From positions 1-64,000 of the forward strand of contig JBHGNT010000059.1 in NCBI GenBank assembly GCA_043228905.1: a DNA stretch of 64,000 bases. The letters run 5' to 3'. The notes beneath the pieces are model-generated. The model saw only the letters and a list, made by a program, of their open reading frames with translations. It did no database searches and was not told where the DNA came from. Made by a program: the position numbers and the translations under genes. The number at the start of each line of letters is the position of its first letter. The first letter of the stretch is position 1. The stretch comes from Azolla caroliniana (lineage: Eukaryota; Polypodiophyta). Shown piece by piece: positions 32,551 to 44,629 of this stretch.

Positions 32551-33627
32551 TTAAAAGTGGCGAATACAAGCGCGTGGGCGAAGATCACATTGTTGGAGAA
32601 GGCGAGAGGTTGCCACGCTTAGAAGTTGTTCCTCCTCACCGGCCTTGAAACGACGACGTTGTTCCTCATCTTGTCGTCCGGTCATGCGATAACGGCGCTC
32701 GTCCTCCTCGCGCTCGCTACTGTCTCTCTCTCGCTCGGCATCCTCTTCCCATTGACGACGTTCCCTTGACACTTGGCTATGGCGGTGACCATCATTGCGT
32801 GCCTCTTCTCCGCTAATGTATAAGGCCTCGCGGAGGCGGTTGCAACGCTCTTCTACGGGGATTTGTTCCACGTTCCTGCAGCATCTTTCGGAGGGCCTTG
32901 CATATCGGCTGATTTCATCCCAAGAGGTGCGACGGCTTCGTCCACGTTCTTCCTTCTCATTACGTTCTTGTAGGTGGCGGACCTGCCCATCGACGAAGTT
33001 TTGGCACTCTTGCCTCAACTCTCGGTCTCGTGGCTCATCGCGATCGCGGCCGCGACGATCCCGTTCCTCTTCGGACTCTCTCTTGTTGTCTCTGCGACGT
33101 CCTTCATCGAGGGATCCTTCACGACGTCGGTCGCGCCTCTCCTGCTCGACATCCTCCTCCCTACGTCGATCGCGCCTCTCGTCGCGTGACTCATCACGAT
33201 CGCGACCGCGACGATCCCGTTCCTCTTCGGACTCTCTCTTGTTGTCTCCGTAGCGCCCCTCCTCGATGGACCCCTCGCGACGTCCCCCGCGCCTCTCCTC
33301 ATCGAAATCCTCCTCCCTGCGTCGATCGCGCCTCTCCTCACGTGGCTCATCGCGATCGTGACTGCGACGATCCCGGTCCTCATCCGACCCTCTCTTGTTG
33401 TCTCTGTAGCGCCTCTCATCGATGGATCCCTCACGACGTCCGCTGCGCCTCTCCTCGTCGACATCCTCCTCCCTACGTCGATCGCGTCTCTCCTCGTCAA
33501 TGTCTCCCTCTCTTCGTCGATCGCGCCTCTCCTCTTCGCGATCCCGTCCTACAGATCTAGCATTGGCCGCGCCGCAGGCGGCTAGCATGATAACCGCCAT
33601 GAGGAATATGATAGTGAGCTTCGCCAT
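32551..33627 (-). CDS. 2S-albumin-like storage precursor, copy 7
   Basis: The protein is identical to copy 1. Its distal upstream region carries a private C at 33967 where all other units have G, about 340 bp upstream of the ATG and away from the TATA, RY and ABRE boxes. Confidence 0.85.
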   Translation of the reverse strand: MAKLTIIFLMAVIMLAACGAANARSVGRDREEERRDRRREGDIDEERRDRRREEDVDEERRSGRREGSIDERRYRDNKRGSDEDRDRRSHDRDEPREERRDRRREEDFDEERRGGRREGSIEEGRYGDNKRESEEERDRRGRDRDESRDERRDRRREEDVEQERRDRRREGSLDEGRRRDNKRESEEERDRRGRDRDEPRDRELRQECQNFVDGQVRHLQERNEKEERGRSRRTSWDEISRYARPSERCCRNVEQIPVEERCNRLREALYISGEEARNDGHRHSQVSRERRQWEEDAERERDSSEREEDERRYRMTGRQDEEQRRRFKAGEEEQLLSVATSRLLQQCDLRPRACIRHF

Positions 33628-34750
33628 TGCTTGTGTTCGGAACTACCCCGGTTCTCTCTCCGCCTATTTGAGTGTGTCATGGTTGATCCACCCTTATATA
33701 CACAAGGCCATGCATGTCTAGTACATGCATGTCCCTTCCCACGTCCATTCCTATAGACGTTAATGGCATGATCCATACTTGGGCCACGGAAGAGACCATT
33801 CACTTTTCACCACCCCCCTTTACGTGTCCAGGATCCTCCTGCTTCGACCTACCATATCACTAGCCCTATACTCACCTCCATCACACCAGGAGTGGGATTA
33901 TGCACTTGGGCATTTCAAATCTACTAACCTATGGACGCTTCGTCCATATTGCAACGTAGACAGTATCTAACCTCATGATAGCCACCTACACATGTGATGC
34001 CATTGAGGTTGTAGAGTGCGTATGGGCCTCGTAAAACGAGGATAAGGTGGTGAGAAAAGGTTTTTAGGGTGTTGGTTCTCTCCACGAAAACGTGCTCGGT
34101 GGTTGTGGCCACGAGGGAGTTTAGAATCCATTGCGACCAACATACGGACGACGACACGCGTTTTCATTGTGATTACAAGATCCGTCGTCGTTGTGGACGC
34201 TGCAACCACCGGAGGAATATGAAGGTGGCACCATTCAAGGACAACATTTCTAGGTGAAACATGCGTGGGTTGGTTGGTTCACACGATGATGAAAATGGTA
34301 GATAGACATGGGAATGTCATGTGGAATCATGTTTGTAGTAGGAGTTACGATCAGCCACTACTATTGCGCACATCATGGTACGGCGAGACACGGCATTGTA
34401 TGAGGGTGGCTTCAATACAACATTGTGATGGCATCGACGTTTGACGAGTTTCGCGTTGCTCGTGAGAGAGATAGCGATAGATGGATAGCGATAGATATAG
34501 GTAGGGTGGGAGTGGGTAGTGTGCGTGTGGGCACGTTACCTAATCATGTGTGCGTGGAGTTTCATTTTGCTTGTGCAATGAGCGAGCGAGGGCACGCGAC
34601 CTGATCGTGCGTGCGTGCGTGCGTGTTGTGCGCGAGCGTGGGAGAAATATGATTGAGAGGGTTATGAGAACGTCAAGACACCACACAGAGCACACCATTT
34701 ACATTTACGATGTTCAGAAAGTGTATAGTTGAAAAAGTTATGTACGTTCT

Positions 34751-35827
34751 TTAAAAGTGGCGAATACAAGCGCGTGGGCGAAGATCACATTGTTGGAGAA
34801 GGCGAGAGGTTGCCACGCTTAGAAGTTGTTCCTCCTCACCGGCCTTGAAACGACGACGTTGTTCCTCATCTTGTCGTCCGGTCATGCGATAACGGCGCTC
34901 GTCCTCCTCGCGCTCGCTACTGTCTCTCTCTCGCTCGGCATCCTCTTCCCATTGACGACGTTCCCTTGACACTTGGCTATGGCGGTGACCATCATTGCGT
35001 GCCTCTTCTCCGCTAATGTATAAGGCCTCGCGGAGGCGGTTGCAACGCTCTTCTACGGGGATTTGTTCCACGTTCCTGCAGCATCTTTCGGAGGGCCTTG
35101 CATATCGGCTGATTTCATCCCAAGAGGTGCGACGGCTTCGTCCACGTTCTTCCTTCTCATTACGTTCTTGTAGGTGGCGGACCTGCCCATCGACGAAGTT
35201 TTGGCACTCTTGCCTCAACTCTCGGTCTCGTGGCTCATCGCGATCGCGGCCGCGACGATCCCGTTCCTCTTCGGACTCTCTCTTGTTGTCTCTGCGACGT
35301 CCTTCATCGAGGGATCCTTCACGACGTCGGTCGCGCCTCTCCTGCTCGACATCCTCCTCCCTACGTCGATCGCGCCTCTCGTCGCGTGACTCATCACGAT
35401 CGCGACCGCGACGATCCCGTTCCTCTTCGGACTCTCTCTTGTTGTCTCCGTAGCGCCCCTCCTCGATGGACCCCTCGCGACGTCCCCCGCGCCTCTCCTC
35501 ATCGAAATCCTCCTCCCTGCGTCGATCGCGCCTCTCCTCACGTGGCTCATCGCGATCGTGACTGCGACGATCCCGGTCCTCATCCGACCCTCTCTTGTTG
35601 TCTCTGTAGCGCCTCTCATCGATGGATCCCTCACGACGTCCGCTGCGCCTCTCCTCGTCGACATCCTCCTCCCTACGTCGATCGCGTCTCTCCTCGTCAA
35701 TGTCTCCCTCTCTTCGTCGATCGCGCCTCTCCTCTTCGCGATCCCGTCCTACAGATCTAGCATTGGCCGCGCCGCAGGCGGCTAGCATGATAACCGCCAT
35801 GAGGAATATGATAGTGAGCTTCGCCAT
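34751..35827 (-). CDS. 2S-albumin-like storage precursor, copy 8
   Basis: The protein is identical to copy 1. No private variant was found. Confidence 0.85.
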   Translation of the reverse strand: MAKLTIIFLMAVIMLAACGAANARSVGRDREEERRDRRREGDIDEERRDRRREEDVDEERRSGRREGSIDERRYRDNKRGSDEDRDRRSHDRDEPREERRDRRREEDFDEERRGGRREGSIEEGRYGDNKRESEEERDRRGRDRDESRDERRDRRREEDVEQERRDRRREGSLDEGRRRDNKRESEEERDRRGRDRDEPRDRELRQECQNFVDGQVRHLQERNEKEERGRSRRTSWDEISRYARPSERCCRNVEQIPVEERCNRLREALYISGEEARNDGHRHSQVSRERRQWEEDAERERDSSEREEDERRYRMTGRQDEEQRRRFKAGEEEQLLSVATSRLLQQCDLRPRACIRHF

Positions 35828-36950
35828 TGCTTGTGTTCGGAACTACCCCGGTTCTCTCTCCGCCTATTTGAGTGTGTCATGGTTGATCCACCCTTATATA
35901 CACAAGGCCATGCATGTCTAGTACATGCATGTCCCTTCCCACGTCCATTCCTATAGACGTTAATGGCATGATCCATACTTGGGCCACGGAAGAGACCATT
36001 CACTTTTCACCACCCCCCTTTACGTGTCCAGGATCCTCCTGCTTCGACCTACCATATCACTAGCCCTATACTCACCTCCATCACACCAGGAGTGGGATTA
36101 TGCACTTGGGCATTTCAAATCTACTAACCTATGGACGCTTCGTCCATATTGCAACGTAGACAGTATGTAACCTCATGATAGCCACCTACACATGTGATGC
36201 CATTGAGGTTGTAGAGTGCGTATGGGCCTCGTAAAACGAGGATAAGGTGGTGAGAAAAGGTTTTTAGGGTGTTGGTTCTCTCCACGAAAACGTGCTCGGT
36301 GGTTGTGGCCACGAGGGAGTTTAGAATCCATTGCGACCAACATACGGACGACGACACGCGTTTTCATTGTGATTACAAGATCCGTCGTCGTTGTGGACGC
36401 TGCAACCACCGGAGGAATATGAAGGTGGCACCATTCAAGGACAACATTTCTAGGTGAAACATGCGTGGGTTGGTTGGTTCACACGATGATGAAAATGGTA
36501 GATAGACATGGGAATGTCATGTGGAATCATGTTTGTAGTAGGAGTTACGATCAGCCACTACTATTGCGCACATCATGGTACGGCGAGACACGGCATTGTA
36601 TGAGGGTGGCTTCAATACAACATTGTGATGGCATCGACGTTTGACGAGTTTCGCGTTGCTCGTGAGAGAGATAGCGATAGATGGATAGCGATAGATATAG
36701 GTAGGGTGGGAGTGGGTAGTGTGCGTGTGGGCACGTTACCTAATCATGTGTGCGTGGAGTTTCATTTTGCTTGTGCAATGAGCGAGCGAGGGCACGCGAC
36801 CTGATCGTGCGTGCGTGCGTGCGTGTTGTGCGCGAGCGTGGGAGAAATATGATTGAGAGGGTTATGAGAACGTCAAGACACCACACAGAGCACACCATTT
36901 ACATTTACGATGTTCAGAAAGTGTATAGTTGAAAAAGTTATGTACGTTCT

Positions 36951-38027
36951 TTAAAAGTGGCGAATACAAGCGCGTGGGCGAAGATCACATTGTTGGAGAA
37001 GGCGAGAGGTTGCCACGCTTAGAAGTTGTTCCTCCTCACCGGCCTTGAAACGACGACGTTGTTCCTCATCTTGTCGTCCGGTCATGCGATAACGGCGCTC
37101 GTCCTCCTCGCGCTCGCTACTGTCTCTCTCTCGCTCGGCATCCTCTTCCCATTGACGACGTTCCCTTGACACTTGGCTATGGCGGTGACCATCATTGCGT
37201 GCCTCTTCTCCGCTAATGTATAAGGCCTCGCGGAGGCGGTTGCAACGCTCTTCTACGGGGATTTGTTCCACGTTCCTGCAGCATCTTTCGGAGGGCCTTG
37301 CATATCGGCTGATTTCATCCCAAGAGGTGCGACGGCTTCGTCCACGTTCTTCCTTCTCATTACGTTCTTGTAGGTGGCGGACCTGCCCATCGACGAAGTT
37401 TTGGCACTCTTGCCTCAACTCTCGGTCTCGTGGCTCATCGCGATCGCGGCCGCGACGATCCCGTTCCTCTTCGGACTCTCTCTTGTTGTCTCTGCGACGT
37501 CCTTCATCGAGGGATCCTTCACGACGTCGGTCGCGCCTCTCCTGCTCGACATCCTCCTCCCTACGTCGATCGCGCCTCTCGTCGCGTGACTCATCACGAT
37601 CGCGACCGCGACGATCCCGTTCCTCTTCGGACTCTCTCTTGTTGTCTCCGTAGCGCCCCTCCTCGATGGACCCCTCGCGACGTCCCCCGCGCCTCTCCTC
37701 ATCGAAATCCTCCTCCCTGCGTCGATCGCGCCTCTCCTCACGTGGCTCATCGCGATCGTGACTGCGACGATCCCGGTCCTCATCCGACCCTCTCTTGTTG
37801 TCTCTGTAGCGCCTCTCATCGATGGATCCCTCACGACGTCCGCTGCGCCTCTCCTCGTCGACATCCTCCTCCCTACGTCGATCGCGTCTCTCCTCGTCAA
37901 TGTCTCCCTCTCTTCGTCGATCGCGCCTCTCCTCTTCGCGATCCCGTCCTACAGATCTAGCATTGGCCGCGCCGCAGGCGGCTAGCATGATAACCGCCAT
38001 GAGGAATATGATAGTGAGCTTCGCCAT
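36951..38027 (-). CDS. 2S-albumin-like storage precursor, copy 9
   Basis: The protein is identical to copy 1. It is the last unit before the first frameshift copy and before the 3'-flank change CATGTG to CATGCG appears (38948). Confidence 0.85.
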   Translation of the reverse strand: MAKLTIIFLMAVIMLAACGAANARSVGRDREEERRDRRREGDIDEERRDRRREEDVDEERRSGRREGSIDERRYRDNKRGSDEDRDRRSHDRDEPREERRDRRREEDFDEERRGGRREGSIEEGRYGDNKRESEEERDRRGRDRDESRDERRDRRREEDVEQERRDRRREGSLDEGRRRDNKRESEEERDRRGRDRDEPRDRELRQECQNFVDGQVRHLQERNEKEERGRSRRTSWDEISRYARPSERCCRNVEQIPVEERCNRLREALYISGEEARNDGHRHSQVSRERRQWEEDAERERDSSEREEDERRYRMTGRQDEEQRRRFKAGEEEQLLSVATSRLLQQCDLRPRACIRHF

Positions 38028-39150
38028 TGCTTGTGTTCGGAACTACCCCGGTTCTCTCTCCGCCTATTTGAGTGTGTCATGGTTGATCCACCCTTATATA
38101 CACAAGGCCATGCATGTCTAGTACATGCATGTCCCTTCCCACGTCCATTCCTATAGACGTTAATGGCATGATCCATACTTGGGCCACGGAAGAGACCATT
38201 CACTTTTCACCACCCCCCTTTACGTGTCCAGGATCCTCCTGCTTCGACCTACCATATCACTAGCCCTATACTCACCTCCATCACACCAGGAGTGGGATTA
38301 TGCACTTGGGCATTTCAAATCTACTAACCTATGGACGCTTCGTCCATATTGCAACGTAGACAGTATGTAACCTCATGATAGCCACCTACACATGTGATGC
38401 CATTGAGGTTGTAGAGTGCGTATGGGCCTCGTAAAACGAGGATAAGGTGGTGAGAAAAGGTTTTTAGGGTGTTGGTTCTCTCCACGAAAACGTGCTCGGT
38501 GGTTGTGGCCACGAGGGAGTTTAGAATCCATTGCGACCAACATACGGACGACGACACGCGTTTTCATTGTGATTACAAGATCCGTCGTCGTTGTGGACGC
38601 TGCAACCACCGGAGGAATATGAAGGTGGCACCATTCAAGGACAACATTTCTAGGTGAAACATGCGTGGGTTGGTTGGTTCACACGATGATGAAAATGGTA
38701 GATAGACATGGGAATGTCATGTGGAATCATGTTTGTAGTAGGAGTTACGATCAGCCACTACTATTGCGCACATCATGGTACGGCGAGACACGGCATTGTA
38801 TGAGGGTGGCTTCAATACAACATTGTGATGGCATCGACGTTTGACGAGTTTCGCGTTGCTCGTGAGAGAGATAGCGATAGATGGATAGCGATAGATATAG
38901 GTAGGGTGGGAGTGGGTAGTGTGCGTGTGGGCACGTTACCTAATCATGCGTGCGTGGAGTTTCATTTTGCTTGTGCAATGAGCGAGCGAGGGCACGCGAC
39001 CTGATCGTGCGTGCGTGCGTGCGTGTTGTGCGCGAGCGTGGGAGAAATATGATTGAGAGGGTTATGAGAACGTCAAGACACCACACAGAGCACACCATTT
39101 ACATTTACGATGTTCAGAAAGTGTATAGTTGAAAAAGTTATGTACGTTCT

Positions 39151-40229
39151 TTAAAAGTGGCGAATACAAGCGCGTGGGCGAAGATCACATTGTTGGAGAA
39201 GGCGAGAGGTTGCCACGCTTAGAAGTTGTTCCTCCTCACCGGCCTTGAAACGACGACGTTGTTCCTCATCTTGTCGTCCGGTCATGCGATAACGGCGCTC
39301 GTCCTCCTCGCGCTCGCTACTGTCTCTCTCTCGCTCGGCATCCTCTTCCCATTGACGACGTTCCCTTGACACTTGGCTATGGCGGTGACCATCATTGCGT
39401 GCCTCTTCTCCGCTAATGTATAAGGCCTCGCGGAGGCGCGGTTGCAACGCTCTTCTACGGGGATTTGTTCCACGTTCCTGCAGCATCTTTCGGAGGGCCT
39501 TGCATATCGGCTGATTTCATCCCAAGAGGTGCGACGGCTTCGTCCACGTTCTTCCTTCTCATTACGTTCTTGTAGGTGGCGGACCTGCCCATCGACGAAG
39601 TTTTGGCACTCTTGCCTCAACTCTCGGTCTCGTGGCTCATCGCGATCGCGGCCGCGACGATCCCGTTCCTCTTCGGACTCTCTCTTGTTGTCTCTGCGAC
39701 GTCCTTCATCGAGGGATCCTTCACGACGTCGGTCGCGCCTCTCCTGCTCGACATCCTCCTCCCTACGTCGATCGCGCCTCTCGTCGCGTGACTCATCACG
39801 ATCGCGACCGCGACGATCCCGTTCCTCTTCGGACTCTCTCTTGTTGTCTCCGTAGCGCCCCTCCTCGATGGACCCCTCGCGACGTCCCCCGCGCCTCTCC
39901 TCATCGAAATCCTCCTCCCTGCGTCGATCGCGCCTCTCCTCACGTGGCTCATCGCGATCGTGACTGCGACGATCCCGGTCCTCATCCGACCCTCTCTTGT
40001 TGTCTCTGTAGCGCCTCTCATCGATGGATCCCTCACGACGTCCGCTGCGCCTCTCCTCGTCGACATCCTCCTCCCTACGTCGATCGCGTCTCTCCTCGTC
40101 AATGTCTCCCTCTCTTCGTCGATCGCGCCTCTCCTCTTCGCGATCCCGTCCTACAGATCTAGCATTGGCCGCGCCGCAGGCGGCTAGCATGATAACCGCC
40201 ATGAGGAATATGATAGTGAGCTTCGCCAT
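39151..40229 (-). pseudogene. Storage gene copy 10, 2-bp frameshift
   Basis: Two extra bases (GGCGCGGTTGC instead of GGCGGTTGC) near 39436-39441 shift the frame after residue 264. The shifted frame ends after 315 residues at 39282 and loses the last two cysteines (347 and 354) and the natural C-terminus. The signal peptide and the three modules stay intact, so a truncated storage product is still possible. Confidence 0.75.
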
Positions 40230-41352
40230 TGCTTGTGTTCGGAACTACCCCGGTTCTCTCTCCGCCTATTTGAGTGTGTCATGGTTGATCCACCCTTATA
40301 TACACAAGGCCATGCATGTCTAGTACATGCATGTCCCTTCCCACGTCCATTCCTATAGACGTTAATGGCATGATCCATACTTGGGCCACGGAAGAGACCA
40401 TTCACTTTTCACCACCCCCCTTTACGTGTCCAGGATCCTCCTGCTTCGACCTACCATATCACTAGCCCTATACTCACCTCCATCACACCAGGAGTGGGAT
40501 TATGCACTTGGGCATTTCAAATCTACTAACCTATGGACGCTTCGTCCATATTGCAACGTAGACAGTATGTAACCTCATGATAGCCACCTACACATGTGAT
40601 GCCATTGAGGTTGTAGAGTGCGTATGGGCCTCGTAAAACGAGGATAAGGTGGTGAGAAAAGGTTTTTAGGGTGTTGGTTCTCTCCACGAAAACGTGCTCG
40701 GTGGTTGTGGCCACGAGGGAGTTTAGAATCCATTGCGACCAACATACGGACGACGACACGCGTTTTCATTGTGATTACAAGATCCGTCGTCGTTGTGGAC
40801 GCTGCAACCACCGGAGGAATATGAAGGTGGCACCATTCAAGGACAACATTTCTAGGTGAAACATGCGTGGGTTGGTTGGTTCACACGATGATGAAAATGG
40901 TAGATAGACATGGGAATGTCATGTGGAATCATGTTTGTAGTAGGAGTTACGATCAGCCACTACTATTGCGCACATCATGGTACGGCGAGACACGGCATTG
41001 TATGAGGGTGGCTTCAATACAACATTGTGATGGCATCGACGTTTGACGAGTTTCGCGTTGCTCGTGAGAGAGATAGCGATAGATGGATAGCGATAGATAT
41101 AGGTAGGGTGGGAGTGGGTAGTGTGCGTGTGGGCACGTTACCTAATCATGCGTGCGTGGAGTTTCATTTTGCTTGTGCAATGAGCGAGCGAGGGCACGCG
41201 ACCTGATCGTGCGTGCGTGCGTGCGTGTTGTGCGCGAGCGTGGGAGAAATATGATTGAGAGGGTTATGAGAACGTCAAGACACCACACAGAGCACACCAT
41301 TTACATTTACGATGTTCAGAAAGTGTATAGTTGAAAAAGTTATGTACGTTCT

Positions 41353-42429
41353 TTAAAAGTGGCGAATACAAGCGCGTGGGCGAAGATCACATTGTTGGAG
41401 AAGGCGAGAGGTTGCCACGCTTAGAAGTTGTTCCTCCTCACCGGCCTTGAAACGACGACGTTGTTCCTCATCTTGTCGTCCGGTCATGCGATAACGGCGC
41501 TCGTCCTCCTCGCGCTCGCTACTGTCTCTCTCTCGCTCGGCATCCTCTTCCCATTGACGACGTTCCCTTGACACTTGGCTATGGCGGTGACCATCATTGC
41601 GTGCCTCTTCTCCGCTAATGTATAAGGCCTCGCGGAGGCGGTTGCAACGCTCTTCTACGGGGATTTGTTCCACGTTCCTGCAGCATCTTTCGGAGGGCCT
41701 TGCATATCGGCTGATTTCATCCCAAGAGGTGCGACGGCTTCGTCCACGTTCTTCCTTCTCATTACGTTCTTGTAGGTGGCGGACCTGCCCATCGACGAAG
41801 TTTTGGCACTCTTGCCTCAACTCTCGGTCTCGTGGCTCATCGCGATCGCGGCCGCGACGATCCCGTTCCTCTTCGGACTCTCTCTTGTTGTCTCTGCGAC
41901 GTCCTTCATCGAGGGATCCTTCACGACGTCGGTCGCGCCTCTCCTGCTCGACATCCTCCTCCCTACGTCGATCGCGCCTCTCGTCGCGTGACTCATCACG
42001 ATCGCGACCGCGACGATCCCGTTCCTCTTCGGACTCTCTCTTGTTGTCTCCGTAGCGCCCCTCCTCGATGGACCCCTCGCGACGTCCCCCGCGCCTCTCC
42101 TCATCGAAATCCTCCTCCCTGCGTCGATCGCGCCTCTCCTCACGTGGCTCATCGCGATCGTGACTGCGACGATCCCGGTCCTCATCCGACCCTCTCTTGT
42201 TGTCTCTGTAGCGCCTCTCATCGATGGATCCCTCACGACGTCCGCTGCGCCTCTCCTCGTCGACATCCTCCTCCCTACGTCGATCGCGTCTCTCCTCGTC
42301 AATGTCTCCCTCTCTTCGTCGATCGCGCCTCTCCTCTTCGCGATCCCGTCCTACAGATCTAGCATTGGCCGCGCCGCAGGCGGCTAGCATGATAACCGCC
42401 ATGAGGAATATGATAGTGAGCTTCGCCAT
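41353..42429 (-). CDS. 2S-albumin-like storage precursor, copy 11
   Basis: The protein is identical to copy 1 and the frame is intact. The 3' flank has the CATGCG variant. Confidence 0.85.
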   Translation of the reverse strand: MAKLTIIFLMAVIMLAACGAANARSVGRDREEERRDRRREGDIDEERRDRRREEDVDEERRSGRREGSIDERRYRDNKRGSDEDRDRRSHDRDEPREERRDRRREEDFDEERRGGRREGSIEEGRYGDNKRESEEERDRRGRDRDESRDERRDRRREEDVEQERRDRRREGSLDEGRRRDNKRESEEERDRRGRDRDEPRDRELRQECQNFVDGQVRHLQERNEKEERGRSRRTSWDEISRYARPSERCCRNVEQIPVEERCNRLREALYISGEEARNDGHRHSQVSRERRQWEEDAERERDSSEREEDERRYRMTGRQDEEQRRRFKAGEEEQLLSVATSRLLQQCDLRPRACIRHF

Positions 42430-43552
42430 TGCTTGTGTTCGGAACTACCCCGGTTCTCTCTCCGCCTATTTGAGTGTGTCATGGTTGATCCACCCTTATA
42501 TACACAAGGCCATGCATGTCTAGTACATGCATGTCCCTTCCCACGTCCATTCCTATAGACGTTAATGGCATGATCCATACTTGGGCCACGGAAGAGACCA
42601 TTCACTTTTCACCACCCCCCTTTACGTGTCCAGGATCCTCCTGCTTCGACCTACCATATCACTAGCCCTATACTCACCTCCATCACACCAGGAGTGGGAT
42701 TATGCACTTGGGCATTTCAAATCTACTAACCTATGGACGCTTCGTCCATATTGCAACGTAGACAGTATGTAACCTCATGATAGCCACCTACACATGTGAT
42801 GCCATTGAGGTTGTAGAGTGCGTATGGGCCTCGTAAAACGAGGATAAGGTGGTGAGAAAAGGTTTTTAGGGTGTTGGTTCTCTCCACGAAAACGTGCTCG
42901 GTGGTTGTGGCCACGAGGGAGTTTAGAATCCATTGCGACCAACATACGGACGACGACACGCGTTTTCATTGTGATTACAAGATCCGTCGTCGTTGTGGAC
43001 GCTGCAACCACCGGAGGAATATGAAGGTGGCACCATTCAAGGACAACATTTCTAGGTGAAACATGCGTGGGTTGGTTGGTTCACACGATGATGAAAATGG
43101 TAGATAGACATGGGAATGTCATGTGGAATCATGTTTGTAGTAGGAGTTACGATCAGCCACTACTATTGCGCACATCATGGTACGGCGAGACACGGCATTG
43201 TATGAGGGTGGCTTCAATACAACATTGTGATGGCATCGACGTTTGACGAGTTTCGCGTTGCTCGTGAGAGAGATAGCGATAGATGGATAGCGATAGATAT
43301 AGGTAGGGTGGGAGTGGGTAGTGTGCGTGTGGGCACGTTACCTAATCATGCGTGCGTGGAGTTTCATTTTGCTTGTGCAATGAGCGAGCGAGGGCACGCG
43401 ACCTGATCGTGCGTGCGTGCGTGCGTGTTGTGCGCGAGCGTGGGAGAAATATGATTGAGAGGGTTATGAGAACGTCAAGACACCACACAGAGCACACCAT
43501 TTACATTTACGATGTTCAGAAAGTGTATAGTTGAAAAAGTTATGTACGTTCT

Positions 43553-44629
43553 TTAAAAGTGGCGAATACAAGCGCGTGGGCGAAGATCACATTGTTGGAG
43601 AAGGCGAGAGGTTGCCACGCTTAGAAGTTGTTCCTCCTCACCGGCCTTGAAACGACGACGTTGTTCCTCATCTTGTCGTCCGGTCATGCGATAACGGCGC
43701 TCGTCCTCCTCGCGCTCGCTACTGTCTCTCTCTCGCTCGGCATCCTCTTCCCATTGACGACGTTCCCTTGACACTTGGCTATGGCGGTGACCATCATTGC
43801 GTGCCTCTTCTCCGCTAATGTATAAGGCCTCGCGGAGGCGGTTGCAACGCTCTTCTACGGGGATTTGTTCCACGTTCCTGCAGCATCTTTCGGAGGGCCT
43901 TGCATATCGGCTGATTTCATCGCAAGAGGTGCGACGGCTTCGTCCACGTTCTTCCTTCTCATTACGTTCTTGTAGGTGGCGGACCTGCCCATCGACGAAG
44001 TTTTGGCACTCTTGCCTCAACTCTCGGTCTCGTGGCTCATCGCGATCGCGGCCGCGACGATCCCGTTCCTCTTCGGACTCTCTCTTGTTGTCTCTGCGAC
44101 GTCCTTCATCGAGGGATCCTTCACGACGTCGGTCGCGCCTCTCCTGCTCGACATCCTCCTCCCTACGTCGATCGCGCCTCTCGTCGCGTGACTCATCACG
44201 ATCGCGACCGCGACGATCCCGTTCCTCTTCGGACTCTCTCTTGTTGTCTCCGTAGCGCCCCTCCTCGATGGACCCCTCGCGACGTCCCCCGCGCCTCTCC
44301 TCATCGAAATCCTCCTCCCTGCGTCGATCGCGCCTCTCCTCACGTGGCTCATCGCGATCGTGACTGCGACGATCCCGGTCCTCATCCGACCCTCTCTTGT
44401 TGTCTCTGTAGCGCCTCTCATCGATGGATCCCTCACGACGTCCGCTGCGCCTCTCCTCGTCGACATCCTCCTCCCTACGTCGATCGCGTCTCTCCTCGTC
44501 AATGTCTCCCTCTCTTCGTCGATCGCGCCTCTCCTCTTCGCGATCCCGTCCTACAGATCTAGCATTGGCCGCGCCGCAGGCGGCTAGCATGATAACCGCC
44601 ATGAGGAATATGATAGTGAGCTTCGCCAT
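43553..44629 (-). CDS. 2S-albumin-like storage precursor, copy 12 (Trp236Cys)
   Basis: A single G at 43922 changes TGG to TGC, so Trp236 becomes Cys. The mature protein then has seven cysteines, the new one lying between Cys208 and the CC pair. Copies 16 and 18 share the change. Otherwise identical to copy 1. Confidence 0.85.
   Translation of the reverse strand: MAKLTIIFLMAVIMLAACGAANARSVGRDREEERRDRRREGDIDEERRDRRREEDVDEERRSGRREGSIDERRYRDNKRGSDEDRDRRSHDRDEPREERRDRRREEDFDEERRGGRREGSIEEGRYGDNKRESEEERDRRGRDRDESRDERRDRRREEDVEQERRDRRREGSLDEGRRRDNKRESEEERDRRGRDRDEPRDRELRQECQNFVDGQVRHLQERNEKEERGRSRRTSCDEISRYARPSERCCRNVEQIPVEERCNRLREALYISGEEARNDGHRHSQVSRERRQWEEDAERERDSSEREEDERRYRMTGRQDEEQRRRFKAGEEEQLLSVATSRLLQQCDLRPRACIRHF

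Noticed and set aside
39151-39486. 111-codon minus-strand frame in the frameshift copies that reads the normal C-terminus
   Set aside because: It is the original albumin C-terminal frame opened at an out-of-frame start by the 2-bp insertion. There is no sign of a second promoter or start, so it is part of the broken gene.
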